56,501 nucleotides of DNA from Acidobacteriota bacterium. Lineage in GTDB: Bacteria > Acidobacteriota > Vicinamibacteria > Vicinamibacterales > Fen-181. The notes beneath the pieces are model-generated. The model was not told the origin of the DNA and made no database searches. It was given only the letters and a program-made list of their open reading frames with translations. Location of the stretch: contig JADGOB010000008.1 in assembly GCA_017883185.1 (NCBI GenBank), positions 1-56,501 on the forward strand, written 5' to 3'. The translations under genes were made by a program, and so were the position numbers. Numbering within the stretch: position 1 is the first letter of the stretch; every line of letters begins with the position of its first letter. This document shows, piece after piece, positions 9,075 to 17,505 of the stretch.

Positions 9075-9576
9075 AGATCTTGGCGCCCGTCCGCCATGCG
9101 TCCGGGCGCAAGCCGGCCTTGAGGCAGGTGTGCGACAGGAACGTGTCGCGGTCCCAGTGATGCTCGGTGGCGACCTGCGGCAGGAGCAATCCCTTTCGGA
9201 ACCCGTCCTGGAGGATCAGGCCGTCCCGGCCCACTTCGATCTCCGACAGGTCGTTCACCTTGCGGATCGGCGTGAGCACCGAGATCTCGACCGTGAGATC
9301 CGAGAACTCGGAGGCGGAGAGCGTCGGAAATCTCGGGTCCTCGGTCGCAGCCGCGACCGCGCAGTGCCCCACCACCTCGTCGAGCCGTTTCTCGGATCCC
9401 GGATAGCCGATGCAACCGCGCAGTTCGCGGTGGACGTGAAGCGTCACGAACGCGCCCGCGTGATGCTGGGGATCCTCGAGGCGAACCAGTGGCGGAGGCG
9501 CCGACCCGGTCAGGCGGGCCACGATCGTCTCGCGGGCGAACCGAAGCAGCGCCTCGCGCTCGAATGGCGTCAACAC
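9037..9576 (-). CDS. amrA: AmmeMemoRadiSam system protein A (AMMECR1 family)
   Basis: 179 residues from a GTG at 9576, chosen because AAGGGGG sits five bases upstream and the protein then begins VLTPFEREALLRFAR; an ATG at 9606 would add ten residues. AMMECR1 motifs are present: GAFVTLHVHRELRGCIGYPG, VAAATEDPRFP, VEISVLTPI, and GLILQDGFRKGLLLPQVA. The family occurs with MEMO and a radical-SAM protein in a conserved but poorly understood system. The MEMO gene lies just upstream on the same strand. The radical-SAM partner is not in this window. Confidence 0.88.
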   Translation of the reverse strand: MLTPFEREALLRFARETIVARLTGSAPPPLVRLEDPQHHAGAFVTLHVHRELRGCIGYPGSEKRLDEVVGHCAVAAATEDPRFPTLSASEFSDLTVEISVLTPIRKVNDLSEIEVGRDGLILQDGFRKGLLLPQVATEHHWDRDTFLSHTCLKAGLRPDAWRTGAKIFKFQAEVFSEGT

Positions 9577-9709
9577 GTCAGCCCCCTTCTCAGTCCTTCG
9601 ATGCACACAGACGTCGACGTCTTTGTGCCCTCAGGACTGAGTGCTGAGCGAGCACAAGCGGCCACGTGTCCCGAAAGCCGATCGTGGCCGTAATTGCGAG
9701 TCGAAGTAC

Positions 9710-10552
9710 TCAGAAAACGCCGAACGCGGCGGCCATGTATCCGACCACGGCTGTCTTGTTCCCGGACACGTCACCGGAATCCGCGTAGCGGAGTACCCGC
9801 CCGGCGCGCGCGCCGAGTGACCGGGCGGCACGCATCACGGCGACGATCGGACCACCGCCGCAGGCGTGGTCGGGCTTCGCCCGGAGCGCGGCCAGCAGTC
9901 CCTCGGGATCGAATTGATCCACGCGGTCGATCACTTCCCGATCCACCGCCGCCGCCGCCCTCGCCTCGAGGTAGTGCGAGAGGTCGCTGCTGGCCACCAG
10001 CAGAGCCCGCCGACCCTCCAGCGCCACCGCGAGGCCGTCGCCGAGCGACAGGATCGTGTCTTCCGACTGGGAGCCCATCAGCAGCGGCACGATCGGCGTC
10101 GTGGGCAGGACCCGACGCAGGAACGGCAACTGCATCTCGAGGGAGTGCTCGGACCGGTGCGCCGTCATGTCTTCATGCACGACCGGCGTCGCCTCACGGA
10201 TGGCCACTGCGACGTCCTCGGCGATCGGAATCGGCCCGAGCGGCGTGTCGAACGCGCCGCGCGGGTAGAGCGCCACACCGTCGAACCCGACACGGTGTGA
10301 CGGTCCCACGAGGACAACCACGTCGAACGGGCCGCCCTGCACGGCGCGGTAGGCCCAGGCGGCAACCGGCCCCGAGTACATCAGCCCGGCGTGCGGCGCG
10401 ACGAGACCGAGCACGGTCTCGGCCGGTGGCGTGTCCGAGACCTCGGAGAGGAACCGGTCGACTTCCGCGGCGAGCACCGCGGGCCTGTCGGGATACCAGG
10501 ACCCGGCGACGGCCTCCGGTCGAAGAGGTTGGAGGGACATGATACGGAGCAT
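9710..10552 (-). CDS. amrB: AmmeMemoRadiSam system protein B (MEMO1 family)
   Basis: 280 residues. The MEMO fold is related to extradiol dioxygenases and LigB. Visible motifs: VAGSWYPDRPAVL, LGLVAPHAGLMYSGPVAAWAYRAV, VVLVGPSHRVGFDGVALYP, HRSEHSLEMQLPFLR, LLVASSDLSHYL, and HACGGGPIVAVM. The His of APHAG, the His of GPSH and the SDLSH His correspond to the family's metal-site residues. The start is ATG 10552 or 10540 (MSLQPLRPEAVAGSW); neither has a strong ribosome site. It is divergent from gatC with about 35 bases between starts, and followed by ammeA after a 130-base spacer. Confidence 0.88.
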   Translation of the reverse strand: MLRIMSLQPLRPEAVAGSWYPDRPAVLAAEVDRFLSEVSDTPPAETVLGLVAPHAGLMYSGPVAAWAYRAVQGGPFDVVVLVGPSHRVGFDGVALYPRGAFDTPLGPIPIAEDVAVAIREATPVVHEDMTAHRSEHSLEMQLPFLRRVLPTTPIVPLLMGSQSEDTILSLGDGLAVALEGRRALLVASSDLSHYLEARAAAAVDREVIDRVDQFDPEGLLAALRAKPDHACGGGPIVAVMRAARSLGARAGRVLRYADSGDVSGNKTAVVGYMAAAFGVF

Positions 10553-10587
10553 CGTAGCACCGTTGCTCCCCCGTGTTAGCATCACTC

Positions 10588-10887
10588 ATGCTCGACGATT
10601 TGACCGTGGGCGACGTGGAGCGCATCGCGACGCTCGCGCGCCTGGCGCTGACCGACGAGGAGAAGGCCCTCTACGCGCGACAGTTGACGCGCATCCTCGA
10701 GTACGCGCGCCTGGTGGGAGAACTCGACACCCGCGAGGTGCCTCCCACGTCGTCGGTCCTCGACGAGACTCCGCTCGAACGTCCCGACACCGTGCGGCCC
10801 TCGCTCGAGCGCGAGGCCGCGCTGGCCAATGCCCCGGACGCGGCGTCGGGTCTCTTCCGGGTGCCCAGGATGTTGGGAGAGGCGTGA
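10588..10887 (+). CDS. gatC: Asp-tRNA(Asn)/Glu-tRNA(Gln) amidotransferase subunit C
   Basis: 99 residues. GatC stabilises GatA in the complex that converts Glu-tRNA(Gln) and Asp-tRNA(Asn) to the cognate amide forms. The sequence shows the family helices: VGDVERIATLARLALTDEEK, then LTRILEYARLVGELDTREVPPTS, the DxxxVxPTS-like segment, and a C-terminal ANAPDAASGLFRVPRMLG. The ATG at 10588 is preferred to a frame extension at 10573. gatA follows after nine bases. gatB is not adjacent and not in this window. Confidence 0.93.
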   Translation: MLDDLTVGDVERIATLARLALTDEEKALYARQLTRILEYARLVGELDTREVPPTSSVLDETPLERPDTVRPSLEREAALANAPDAASGLFRVPRMLGEA

Positions 10888-10896
10888 GCTGCTGAG

Positions 10897-12336
10897 ATGA
10901 CCGGCCGCGAGATCCGTGACGGCGTGGCAAGACGCGAGCTGTCGGCCACCGAGGTGTGCCGGTCGTGCCTCGCGCGGGTCGAGCAACTCGACGGCACGCT
11001 GCGCGCGTTCGTCACAGTGGATGTTGACGGTGCGCTTGCCGCGGCCGCGGCGATCGACAACCGCCCCCGGACGGCCGACCGCCTGCCGCTCGCCGGCATC
11101 CCGGTCGCGATCAAGGACAACCTGTGCACGGGCGGCCTCCGCACGACGGCCGGTTCCCGCATCCTCGAGAGGTTCGTGCCGCCCTACGACGCGACCGTTG
11201 TCTCGCGGTTGCGCGCCGCCGGGGCGGTGGTGATCGGGAAGACGAACTGCGACGAGTTCGCGATGGGATCGTCCACCGAGCACTCCGCGTATGGCCCGTC
11301 CTGCAACCCGTGGTCGCACGACCGGGCACCCGGCGGCTCGAGCGGCGGCTCGGCCGTGGCGGTCTCGGCGGGGTTCGTGCCGCTGGCGCTCGGGTCCGAC
11401 ACCGGCGGCTCCATCCGCCAGCCCGCCGCCTTCTGCGGCGTGCTCGGCCTCAAACCGACCTACGGCCGCGTCTCCCGCTACGGCCTGATCGCGTTCGCCT
11501 CGTCGCTCGATCAGGTGGGGCCCTTATCCCGGACGGCCTTCGACGCGGCTCTGGCCCTGGGCGTGATCGCGGGAGCCGATTCGTCAGACGCCACATGCTC
11601 GGGTCGCTCGGTGCCCCGGTACGAAGACGCGCTCGGCGGCGACGTCCGCGGCCTGCGGGTCGGAGTGCCACGAGCCGTGCTGGAGACCGGCGTCGATACG
11701 GAAGTTCTCGACGCCTTCGAGCAAGGCCTCGAAGTGCTGCGCCAGCGCGGGGCAACCGTCTCTGACACCGCGCTCCCACACGCGAAATACGGCATCCCCG
11801 TCTACTACCTCGTGGCCACCGCGGAGGCGAGCGCCAACCTGGCTCGCTACGACGGCGTTCGGTACGGCTCCCGCGTCCCGGCAGAGAGCCTGGCTGGCAT
11901 GTACGAGCAGACGCGGGACGCGGGCTTCGGCGCAGAGGTGAAGCGGCGCATCATGCTCGGCACCTACGCTCTCAGCGCCGGATACTACGACGCATACTAC
12001 GGGAGAGCGCAGCAGGGCCGCACGTTGATCCGACGGGATTTCGAACAGGCCTTCGCGCACGTGGACGTCGTCGCGCTCCCCACGACACCTGGCGCGGCAT
12101 TCCGCCTCGGCGAACGCCTGGACGACCCGCTGCAGATGTACCTCGCCGACGTCTTCACGGTCGGCGCTCCGCTGGCTGGCCTTCCTGCGATCTCGATTCC
12201 GTGCGGGTTCACTGCCGGTCGGCTGCCCGTCGGTCTTCAGTTGATTGGCAGGAGTTTTGACGAGGAATTGCTGCTGAGGACGGCTGACGCCTTCGAGCGC
12301 GACACGTGTTGGTGGAAATCCGAGCCGGTGCTGTAG
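10897..12336 (+). CDS. gatA: Asp-tRNA(Asn)/Glu-tRNA(Gln) amidotransferase subunit A
   Basis: 479 residues, the usual size for GatA, the glutaminase/amidase subunit. The amidase signature Ser-cisSer-Lys triad is visible: IPVAIKDNL (Lys), [16 protein letters not shown] (cis-Ser) and [20 protein letters not shown] (nucleophile Ser). Downstream are [25 protein letters not shown] and [21 protein letters not shown], both typical of GatA rather than of general amidases. It forms an operon with gatC. The gene ends convergently to a small membrane-protein gene. Confidence 0.96.
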   Translation: MTGREIRDGVARRELSATEVCRSCLARVEQLDGTLRAFVTVDVDGALAAAAAIDNRPRTADRLPLAGIPVAIKDNLCTGGLRTTAGSRILERFVPPYDATVVSRLRAAGAVVIGKTNCDEFAMGSSTEHSAYGPSCNPWSHDRAPGGSSGGSAVAVSAGFVPLALGSDTGGSIRQPAAFCGVLGLKPTYGRVSRYGLIAFASSLDQVGPLSRTAFDAALALGVIAGADSSDATCSGRSVPRYEDALGGDVRGLRVGVPRAVLETGVDTEVLDAFEQGLEVLRQRGATVSDTALPHAKYGIPVYYLVATAEASANLARYDGVRYGSRVPAESLAGMYEQTRDAGFGAEVKRRIMLGTYALSAGYYDAYYGRAQQGRTLIRRDFEQAFAHVDVVALPTTPGAAFRLGERLDDPLQMYLADVFTVGAPLAGLPAISIPCGFTAGRLPVGLQLIGRSFDEELLLRTADAFERDTCWWKSEPVL

Positions 12337-12374
12337 CGCGGCCAGATCCTACGTGGGGGCCGAGACGGAAGGTT

Positions 12375-12626
12375 TCAGGAAGCGACGTAGCCGGAACCGG
12401 CCAGCTGATCGGACGGGCCACGGGGCGCATTCGGCGGCAGATAGACGATGCGCGCGCCGATCGTTTCGTCCAGGCTCTTGACCGTCTTCGACTTGCTGGT
12501 CGGCCTGAACTTGGTCCAGTCGAGCGCCAGGCAGAAGCCTATCATCAGGACGAGCAGGAATGCGACGATGCCGCCGATACCGGCGACGGCACCGAAGACG
12601 AGGTTCCAGAGCTCGGCGAGCGTCAC
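12375..12626 (-). CDS. Small single-helix membrane protein
   Basis: 83 residues from a GTG that overlaps the stop of the upstream gene (GTGA). A single strong hydrophobic segment (residues about 7-35, LVFGAVAGIGGIVAFLLVLMIGF) is followed by a basic, hydrophilic tail (WTKFRPTSKSKTVKSLDE). I do not recognise the family. The overlap with the omega-like gene suggests coexpression. The start codon and the coupling support a real gene, but the length makes this moderate. Confidence 0.6.
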   Translation of the reverse strand: MTLAELWNLVFGAVAGIGGIVAFLLVLMIGFCLALDWTKFRPTSKSKTVKSLDETIGARIVYLPPNAPRGPSDQLAGSGYVAS

Positions 12627-12925
12627 TGATCCTCTCCGTCCGGCTCCGGCCGGACGGCGGGTATGTCGAAGATGACCAGGCCCTGCCGCACCTCTTCCAT
12701 GGCCACCCGTTCGGGCTTGCGCGGTTGATCGGCGGACGGTTCCGCCGTCGGGTCGGCCATTCCGGCCAGGCGCGAACGCGCGCCCCGCCGCAACTGCTTG
12801 GCGCGCAGCGCCGCCACGTCCACGAAAAGGAAACGGCTCTCGGGAGGAGCAACCTTCACGACCGGCTGGGCCGGCGCGGCAGTCTCCTCAGGCTGATTGT
12901 CGGGTGTGAGATTCTCTTCTACCAC
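12623..12925 (-). CDS. rpoZ: RNA polymerase omega-like protein
   Basis: 100 residues from a GTG. After a Pro/Ala/Glu-rich N-terminus comes SRFLFVDVAALRAKQLRRGAR. This resembles the omega signature (helix with S+F..V..AA.RA.QL). Later comes KPERVAMEEVRQGLVIFDIP, matching the omega segment A..EI..G.V. Omega supports assembly of the beta' subunit. The acidic/proline N-terminal extension is unusual. The gene symbol is offered as a probable identification only. It overlaps the small membrane protein by four bases. Confidence 0.65.
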   Translation of the reverse strand: MVEENLTPDNQPEETAAPAQPVVKVAPPESRFLFVDVAALRAKQLRRGARSRLAGMADPTAEPSADQPRKPERVAMEEVRQGLVIFDIPAVRPEPDGEDQ

Positions 12926-12985
12926 AATCGTTCAGGGTAGCTCGAAGGGCACCGGATCTGCAAGCCAATTCAGCGGGCGACTGAC

Positions 12986-13027
12986 AGCCGACAGCGGGCA
13001 GCCCGTCACGGCCGCGTGCTGTCGGCT
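12986..13027. repeat. Inverted repeat downstream of hsp20
   Basis: AGCCGACAGC at 12986-12995 is the exact reverse complement of GCTGTCGGCT at 13018-13027, with a 22-base GC-rich loop. It lies between two leftward genes. The neighbouring bases repeat variants of the same words (GCTGACCGCTGC, CAGCTGACCGCT), as in dispersed intergenic repeats. Confidence 0.5.
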
Positions 13028-13083
13028 GCCCCCGCTCGTTCGGCCGGCTGGCCACGTCCGGCTGACCGCTGCCTGCTGCCAGC

Positions 13084-13102
13084 TGACCGCTCGCAGCGGT
13101 CA
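13084..13102 (-). terminator. Hairpin at the hsp20 stop codon
   Basis: TGACCGCT-CGC-AGCGGTCA forms an eight-base-pair stem with a three-base loop that includes the hsp20 stop codon. There is no T-run after it on the minus strand, so termination is possible but not shown. Confidence 0.35.
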
Positions 13103-13552
13103 GTCGCTGACTTTCACCTGGATCTGCTTCGGCTTGGCTTCCTCTCGAAGCGGCAGCCGAATCGTCAGCACGCCCGACTTGTAGTCGGCGCTGACCTTCC
13201 CGGTGTCCACGGTGGGCGGTAGTGAGAACGACCGCGTGAAGGTGCCGTACGCCCGCTCGATGCGGTGGCAGTTCTCGTCGCGCACCTCGCCGTCCATCTT
13301 CTTCTCGCCGCTGATGGTCAACGTGTTGTTCTCCACCGTCAGCTGAATGTCCTCGCGCCGCATGTCGGGCAATTCCGCCTTGATCACCAGTTCCTGGTTG
13401 CCGCTGTCGTAGATATCGACGGGCGGAATCCACGCCCCGCGCCGCATCACGTCGTCGGCGCCGCGACGGCCGTAGAACTCACCCAACAGGCGCCCCATCC
13501 GGTCCTGCATGTCGGACATCTCCCGGAACGGATCCCAACGAACGATCGGCAT
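13100..13552 (-). CDS. Hsp20/alpha-crystallin small heat-shock protein
   Basis: 150 residues from ATG 13552, which has a strong ribosome site (AAGGAGG). Holdase chaperone. The N-terminal MPIVRWDPFREMSDMQDRMGRLL is the usual start of class-A bacterial Hsp20. The alpha-crystallin domain runs from about residue 45: PPVDIYDSGNQELVIKAELPDM, LTISGEKK, RAYGTFTRSFSLP, ADYKSGVLTIRLP, ending in the K-P-K-Q-I-Q-V tail. In frame upstream lies the start of a dnaK gene (13619-13672), so a 190-residue fused product could also be made. A strong promoter lies at 13763-13791. A second hsp20 lies at 17044. Confidence 0.93.
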   Translation of the reverse strand: MPIVRWDPFREMSDMQDRMGRLLGEFYGRRGADDVMRRGAWIPPVDIYDSGNQELVIKAELPDMRREDIQLTVENNTLTISGEKKMDGEVRDENCHRIERAYGTFTRSFSLPPTVDTGKVSADYKSGVLTIRLPLREEAKPKQIQVKVSD

Positions 13553-13618
13553 ATTCTGCCTCCTTGATTGTCGGTCCCCGGAACCCCGGGGGCCCAAAGC
13601 CTGGTGATGTGGTTCACC

Positions 13619-13672
13619 TGCCACCACCGAGTTGGTCGTGCCGAGGTCGATCCCAATCACCGTCGCAGCCAT
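13619..13672 (-). pseudogene. dnaK N-terminal relic upstream of hsp20
   Basis: ATG 13672 with ribosome site GGGAGGA is followed by MAATVIGIDLGTTNSVVA, the phosphate-1 loop that opens DnaK (IGIDLGTTNS). The DnaK similarity stops after 18 codons. The frame then runs through unrelated residues (GEPHHQALGPRG) into hsp20 without a stop. Most of dnaK has been deleted, leaving its leader and initiation region in front of hsp20. It could now work as an upstream translated leader. Confidence 0.75.
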
Positions 13673-13762
13673 TTCCGTGGTCCTCCCATCAATTCATGCC
13701 TGCGGGGTTGAGCCAGACACCTGCTGTGTCGTTCCGGCAGCTTCGGTCCCCGCACAAGAATC

Positions 13763-13791
13763 AATATACGATCAACATGAGTGTTTGTCAA
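13763..13791 (-). promoter_or_regulatory. Sigma70-type promoter for hsp20 with flanking direct repeats
   Basis: On the minus strand TTGACA (13786-13791) and TATATT (13763-13768) are separated by exactly 17 bases. Two copies of ATGAGTGT (13777-13784 and 13801-13808 on the plus strand) lie 24 bases apart around the -35 box. They could be operator half-sites for a heat-shock repressor. The composition is AT-rich compared with its surroundings. Confidence 0.75.
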
Positions 13792-13959
13792 GCATACTAT
13801 ATGAGTGTATCATTATCATCTTCTAACAACAGCCAGATCGCCCCCGGCACAAACGGGCGACCAGCCGGTCGCCCATACTAGTCACCTGCCACTGTCGCTG
13901 ATATGCTTCGAAGCGGCTCGTCGAGCAGCACAAACGGGCGTAGCCGCGGGAGTCTTCAC

Positions 13960-14880
13960 ATGCAAGACGTCATCATTCATGAAGTCGGCCCTCGTGACGG
14001 GTTGCAGATCGAAAAGACGACGGTCCCGACCGAGCAGAAGATCGCGTGGATCGAGTCGCTGATTCGGTCGGGCGTCGATATCGTGCAGATCGGGTCGTTC
14101 GTCCATCAGCAGAAGGTTCCGCAGATGGCGGACACTGACGCGCTGTTCGCGTACTTCTCCCGGCCGGAGCACAAGCCCTCACGCACGCGCCTGTCCGGGC
14201 TCGTCCTCAACGAGAAGGGGCTGGACCGCGGCTTCACGTGCGGCGTGGACTACTTCTGCATGGGCGTGTCGGCGTCGGACACGCACAGCCGCAAGAACAC
14301 CGGCATGAGCACGGTGGACGCGGCCGACCGGATTATCGCGATGGCCAAGACCGCGCGCGAGGCGGGCGCCACCGTGCAGGTGTCGGTCCAGTCGGCCTTC
14401 GGCTGCGGGTTCGAGGGCGCGGTGCCGGAAGCTCGCGTCCTCGAGATCGTGAAGCGGTTCGTGGACGCCGGCCTGCTGACGATCAGCCTGGCGGACACCG
14501 CCGGCCACGCCGTTCCGGCGCAGGTGGAACGGATGTTCACCTCGGTGCTGGGCCTCGCCCCGGGCATCCACTGCGCGTGCCACCTGCACGACACGTACGG
14601 CTTCGGCCTCGCGAACGCGTTCGCGGCGCTGCGCACCGGCGTCACGTACTTCGAGTCGGCGTTCGCGGGCCTCGGCGGCTGTCCGTTCACCGCCGTCACG
14701 GGCGGGAACATCTGTACGGAGGACTTCGTGCACATGCTGCAGCGGATGGACCACCGGCCCGACATCCGGCTCGACGTGTTGATCGAACTGGCCAGGGATG
14801 CGGCGCGCTTCTTCGGGCGCGACATGGCCGGTCGGCTGTGGAAGACGGGGCCGGTCCCGACGATCGAGAGGCAATCATGA
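13960..14880 (+). CDS. Hydroxymethylglutaryl-CoA lyase family protein
   Basis: 306 residues. HMG-CoA lyases cleave 3-hydroxy-3-methylglutaryl-CoA (or a close analogue) to acetyl-CoA and a keto acid, often in leucine degradation. The HMGL-like TIM barrel shows EVGPRDGLQIEK (metal Asp and Arg), SLADTAGHAVP, CHLHDTYGFGLANA (His-x-His metal ligands) and AFAGLGGCPF (the conserved loop with the catalytic Cys). A GGAG ribosome site precedes ATG 13960. The stop overlaps the start of a family III CoA-transferase, so the two probably act in sequence on the same acyl-CoA. The exact substrate is uncertain. Confidence 0.85.
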   Translation: MQDVIIHEVGPRDGLQIEKTTVPTEQKIAWIESLIRSGVDIVQIGSFVHQQKVPQMADTDALFAYFSRPEHKPSRTRLSGLVLNEKGLDRGFTCGVDYFCMGVSASDTHSRKNTGMSTVDAADRIIAMAKTAREAGATVQVSVQSAFGCGFEGAVPEARVLEIVKRFVDAGLLTISLADTAGHAVPAQVERMFTSVLGLAPGIHCACHLHDTYGFGLANAFAALRTGVTYFESAFAGLGGCPFTAVTGGNICTEDFVHMLQRMDHRPDIRLDVLIELARDAARFFGRDMAGRLWKTGPVPTIERQS

Positions 14881-16070
14881 AACTCCTCGACGGTATCAGG
14901 GTACTGGACATGACCAATGTCCTCGCCGGCCCGTTTGCGACCCTGCACCTCGCGCTCGCCGGCGCCGAGGTGATCAAGATCGAGAATCCCGAGGGCGGCG
15001 ACCTGGCCAGGAAGCTCGGCAACGTGTCGGAACTGAACCAGCAGTTGATGGGCACGTCGTTCCTGGCGCAGAACACCAACAAGAAGTCGCTGACACTGAA
15101 CCTGAAGGAAGAGGACGCGAAGGAGATCTTCCGGAAGCTCGTCGCGACGGCCGACGTGCTGGTCGAGAACTTCCGGCCGGGCGTGCTGGCGCGCCTCGGG
15201 TTCCCGTGGGAGAGGCTCCACGAGATGAACCCCCGGCTGATCTACTGCGCGATCTCCGGGTTCGGCCAGTCCGGGCCAGACGCGGAGAAGCCGGCGTACG
15301 ACCAGATCATCCAGGGGCTGAGCGGCGTGATGGCCATCAACGGCGACGAGCGGCTCAACCCGCTTCGCGCCGGCTTCCCGCTGTGCGACACCGTGGGCGG
15401 ACTGAACGCCGCGTTCGCCATCATGGGCGCGCTCTACTACCGGGAGCACACGGGACGCGGCCAGGCAATTGACGTGGCGATGATCGACTCGATCATGCCG
15501 CTGCTCGGCTGGGTGGCGGCCAACTGGCTGATCGGCGGCAAGCCGCCGCAGTTGCTGGGGAACGACAACATGACGGCCGCGCCGTCGGGGTCGTTCAAGA
15601 CGCGCGACGGGTACATCAACATCGCGGCCAACGAGCAGAAGCAGTGGGAGAATCTCTGCGATGTGCTGGACATGTCGGAACTGAAGACCGACGAGCGGTT
15701 CCAGAAGCGCGACGTGCGGAAAGAGAACCGCCAGGCGCTGACGCCGCTCATCGAGGCCAGGCTCACGCAAGAGCCAACCGGCTACTGGGTGGAGAAACTG
15801 AACGCGAAGGGGATCCCGTCAGGGAGCATCCTCACGCTGCAGGCGGCGCTCGCCCAGCCGCAGCTCGAGCACCGCGGGACGATCCAGACGATCGAGGAAC
15901 CGGGCATCGGGCCGCTCAAGCTCTTCAACCTCACGGCGAAGTTCTCGGAGACGCCCGGCAGCCTCGACACGCCGCCGCCGCGGCTGTCCGCGCACACCGC
16001 CGGGATTCTCCAGCGACTGGGCTACACCGAGGCCCAGGTCGCGTCGTTCAAGGAACGAAAGGTCGTGTAG
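14877..16070 (+). CDS. CaiB/BaiF family III CoA-transferase
   Basis: 397 residues, the usual family length. The Rossmann-like N-terminus reads LLDGIRVLDMTNVLAGPFATLHLALAGAEVIKIE-type residues (1-35), followed by NKKSLTLNLK and LVENFRPGVLARLG. The catalytic Asp region is GRGQAIDVAMIDS. The protein has a C-terminal RLSAHTAGILQRLGYT. These enzymes move CoA between acids without a free intermediate. It is coupled to the HMG-CoA lyase-like gene by ATGA overlap, suggesting a two-step pathway in branched-chain or C5/C6 dicarboxylate degradation. The pathway is inference. Confidence 0.88.
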   Translation: MKLLDGIRVLDMTNVLAGPFATLHLALAGAEVIKIENPEGGDLARKLGNVSELNQQLMGTSFLAQNTNKKSLTLNLKEEDAKEIFRKLVATADVLVENFRPGVLARLGFPWERLHEMNPRLIYCAISGFGQSGPDAEKPAYDQIIQGLSGVMAINGDERLNPLRAGFPLCDTVGGLNAAFAIMGALYYREHTGRGQAIDVAMIDSIMPLLGWVAANWLIGGKPPQLLGNDNMTAAPSGSFKTRDGYINIAANEQKQWENLCDVLDMSELKTDERFQKRDVRKENRQALTPLIEARLTQEPTGYWVEKLNAKGIPSGSILTLQAALAQPQLEHRGTIQTIEEPGIGPLKLFNLTAKFSETPGSLDTPPPRLSAHTAGILQRLGYTEAQVASFKERKVV

Positions 16071-16962
16071 CGATCAGTCGTTCGAGGCATCGGTCGGAGA
16101 TCCGGGCGGATGCCGCCCGGCAGGCCTCTCCGATCATGTCGCGGGTCAACACTCCGGCGTCGGTCACGACGAGGGTCACCCAGTCGATCGGCACCCGCTC
16201 GAAGCAGGGATGGCGAACGGTGACGCCGGGTGGCGGGGTGTTCCAGATCTCGGCCGGATCGTGCGTGGGGATCCGCAGCAGGCGGGCCACGCGCGCGTCA
16301 ACGAACTTGTCGCGCGTGGCCGCCACGTAGACGGGCACACCGGTCATCGACGCCGTGGCCGCGAGCATTCCCGTTCCCGACTTGTTCACCACGCAGTCGG
16401 GCGTGACGGCGTCGGCGCCGACCAGCACCAGGTCGGCCCGCGCCGACTCCCGCCAGAGCACCTCGCCGATCGCCGCATCGGTGTAGAACTCCACGGGGAT
16501 CCCGTCCTTTGCCAGCGCCTCGGCGAGGCGGCGCCCCTCGCAGGCCGGCCGCCCCTCCGCGCACGTCACCGCCACGCCGTAGCGCGCGTGCATCGCGCGA
16601 AGACATCCCACCACCGACCCGCTGAACGACCAGGTCGTCACGCGCAGCGGCGAGCCGTCTCCCGGCCCGAGGGCCTCGGCGGCCGTCCGGGCCAGCGCGG
16701 CCCCCGCGCGGCGCCACCGCTGCTCGAACCGCTCCAGCGACCCTCGCTCGTCGTGTTCACCGAGCGCCGCCAGCGCGGCGTTCCAGAAGGAGGCCATCGC
16801 GGGCTGCGCGTCGCCCACGGCCCTGGCCAGCAGCCACAGTTCCTCCGAATCCTCGCCGGCCGCCTCGTGCAGCGCCCGGACCGCCCGCGGCAGCAGTTCC
16901 GAAGCGCCCGAGCGAATGTCGGCAGCAAGAGCGTCGATGGCGGCCCGTGTGTCCGGGTTCAT
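16048..16962 (-). CDS. eIF2B alpha/beta/delta-like (MtnA-type) protein
   Basis: 304 residues. The N-terminal helical half (MNPDTRAAIDALAADIRSGASELLPRA-like) precedes the Rossmann half, which carries the family signatures VTTWSFSGSVVGCLRA, ADLVLVGADAVTPDCVVNKSGTGMLA and VYVAATRDKFVD. The family includes eIF2B regulatory subunits, methylthioribose-1-phosphate isomerase and ribose-1,5-bisphosphate isomerase. This one is closer to the unassigned bacterial IF-2B-like group than to MtnA. It overlaps the CoA-transferase end by 23 bases on the opposite strand. The substrate is unknown. Confidence 0.75.
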   Translation of the reverse strand: MNPDTRAAIDALAADIRSGASELLPRAVRALHEAAGEDSEELWLLARAVGDAQPAMASFWNAALAALGEHDERGSLERFEQRWRRAGAALARTAAEALGPGDGSPLRVTTWSFSGSVVGCLRAMHARYGVAVTCAEGRPACEGRRLAEALAKDGIPVEFYTDAAIGEVLWRESARADLVLVGADAVTPDCVVNKSGTGMLAATASMTGVPVYVAATRDKFVDARVARLLRIPTHDPAEIWNTPPPGVTVRHPCFERVPIDWVTLVVTDAGVLTRDMIGEACRAASARISDRCLERLIATRPFVP

Positions 16963-17043
16963 GGTGACGCGATTGTACCCGCAGCGCGCTGGCGACCGAC
17001 GGGACGAATGTGCGAAGATGGAATCGTTGCTGCAAGGGAACCG

Positions 17044-17505
17044 ATGCACGACTTCCATCGCATCCTGCTGTCGTCCGAGGTGCGCGACCTGACCGACGAG
17101 GTCGGTCGCCTCTTCGAGGATCTCGAGCGCAACTCGGGCGCGGCCCGCCGGGCGCCGGCCGGCCTTTGCACCCCGGTGCTCGACGTCCAAGACACCAGCG
17201 AGGCGCTCGAGGTGGTGATCGATCTGCCGGGCATCGCCGCCGAGAGCGTGCGCGTGCTCCTCAAGAACGGCATGCTCGTCGTGGCGGGCGAAAAGGCGTC
17301 GCCCTATCCGGCCGAGCGCGGCGACGCGACGTTCCACCTCGTCGAACGGGGCTTCGGTCGCTTTGCGCGGGCAGTCCGGCTCGACGGCGCCTTCGACGGG
17401 GGCCGCACCCGCGCCATCCTCGAGGGCGGCGAACTCCGCGTGATCGTCCCGAGAGTGGACGAGCGTCGGGGGCAGGAAATCCGCGTCCCGATCGTCGGCG
17501 CATGA
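17044..17505 (+). CDS. Hsp20/alpha-crystallin-like chaperone (second copy)
   Basis: 153 residues. A distinct N-terminus (MHDFHRILLSSEVRDLTDEVGRLFEDLER) precedes the alpha-crystallin domain: TPVLDVQDTSEALEVVIDLPG, GMLVVAGEK, RGFGRFARAVRLDG, and GGELRVIVPRV. It differs clearly from the Hsp20 at 13100 (no PKQIQV tail). Its stop overlaps the ymdB start (ATGA), so the two are translationally coupled. No heat-shock promoter is obvious upstream. Confidence 0.85.
   Translation: MHDFHRILLSSEVRDLTDEVGRLFEDLERNSGAARRAPAGLCTPVLDVQDTSEALEVVIDLPGIAAESVRVLLKNGMLVVAGEKASPYPAERGDATFHLVERGFGRFARAVRLDGAFDGGRTRAILEGGELRVIVPRVDERRGQEIRVPIVGA

Noticed and set aside
9610-9621. Palindrome GACGTCGACGTC between amrA and amrB
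   Set aside because: Short self-complementary word in GC-rich DNA, with no second copy and no clear operator context.
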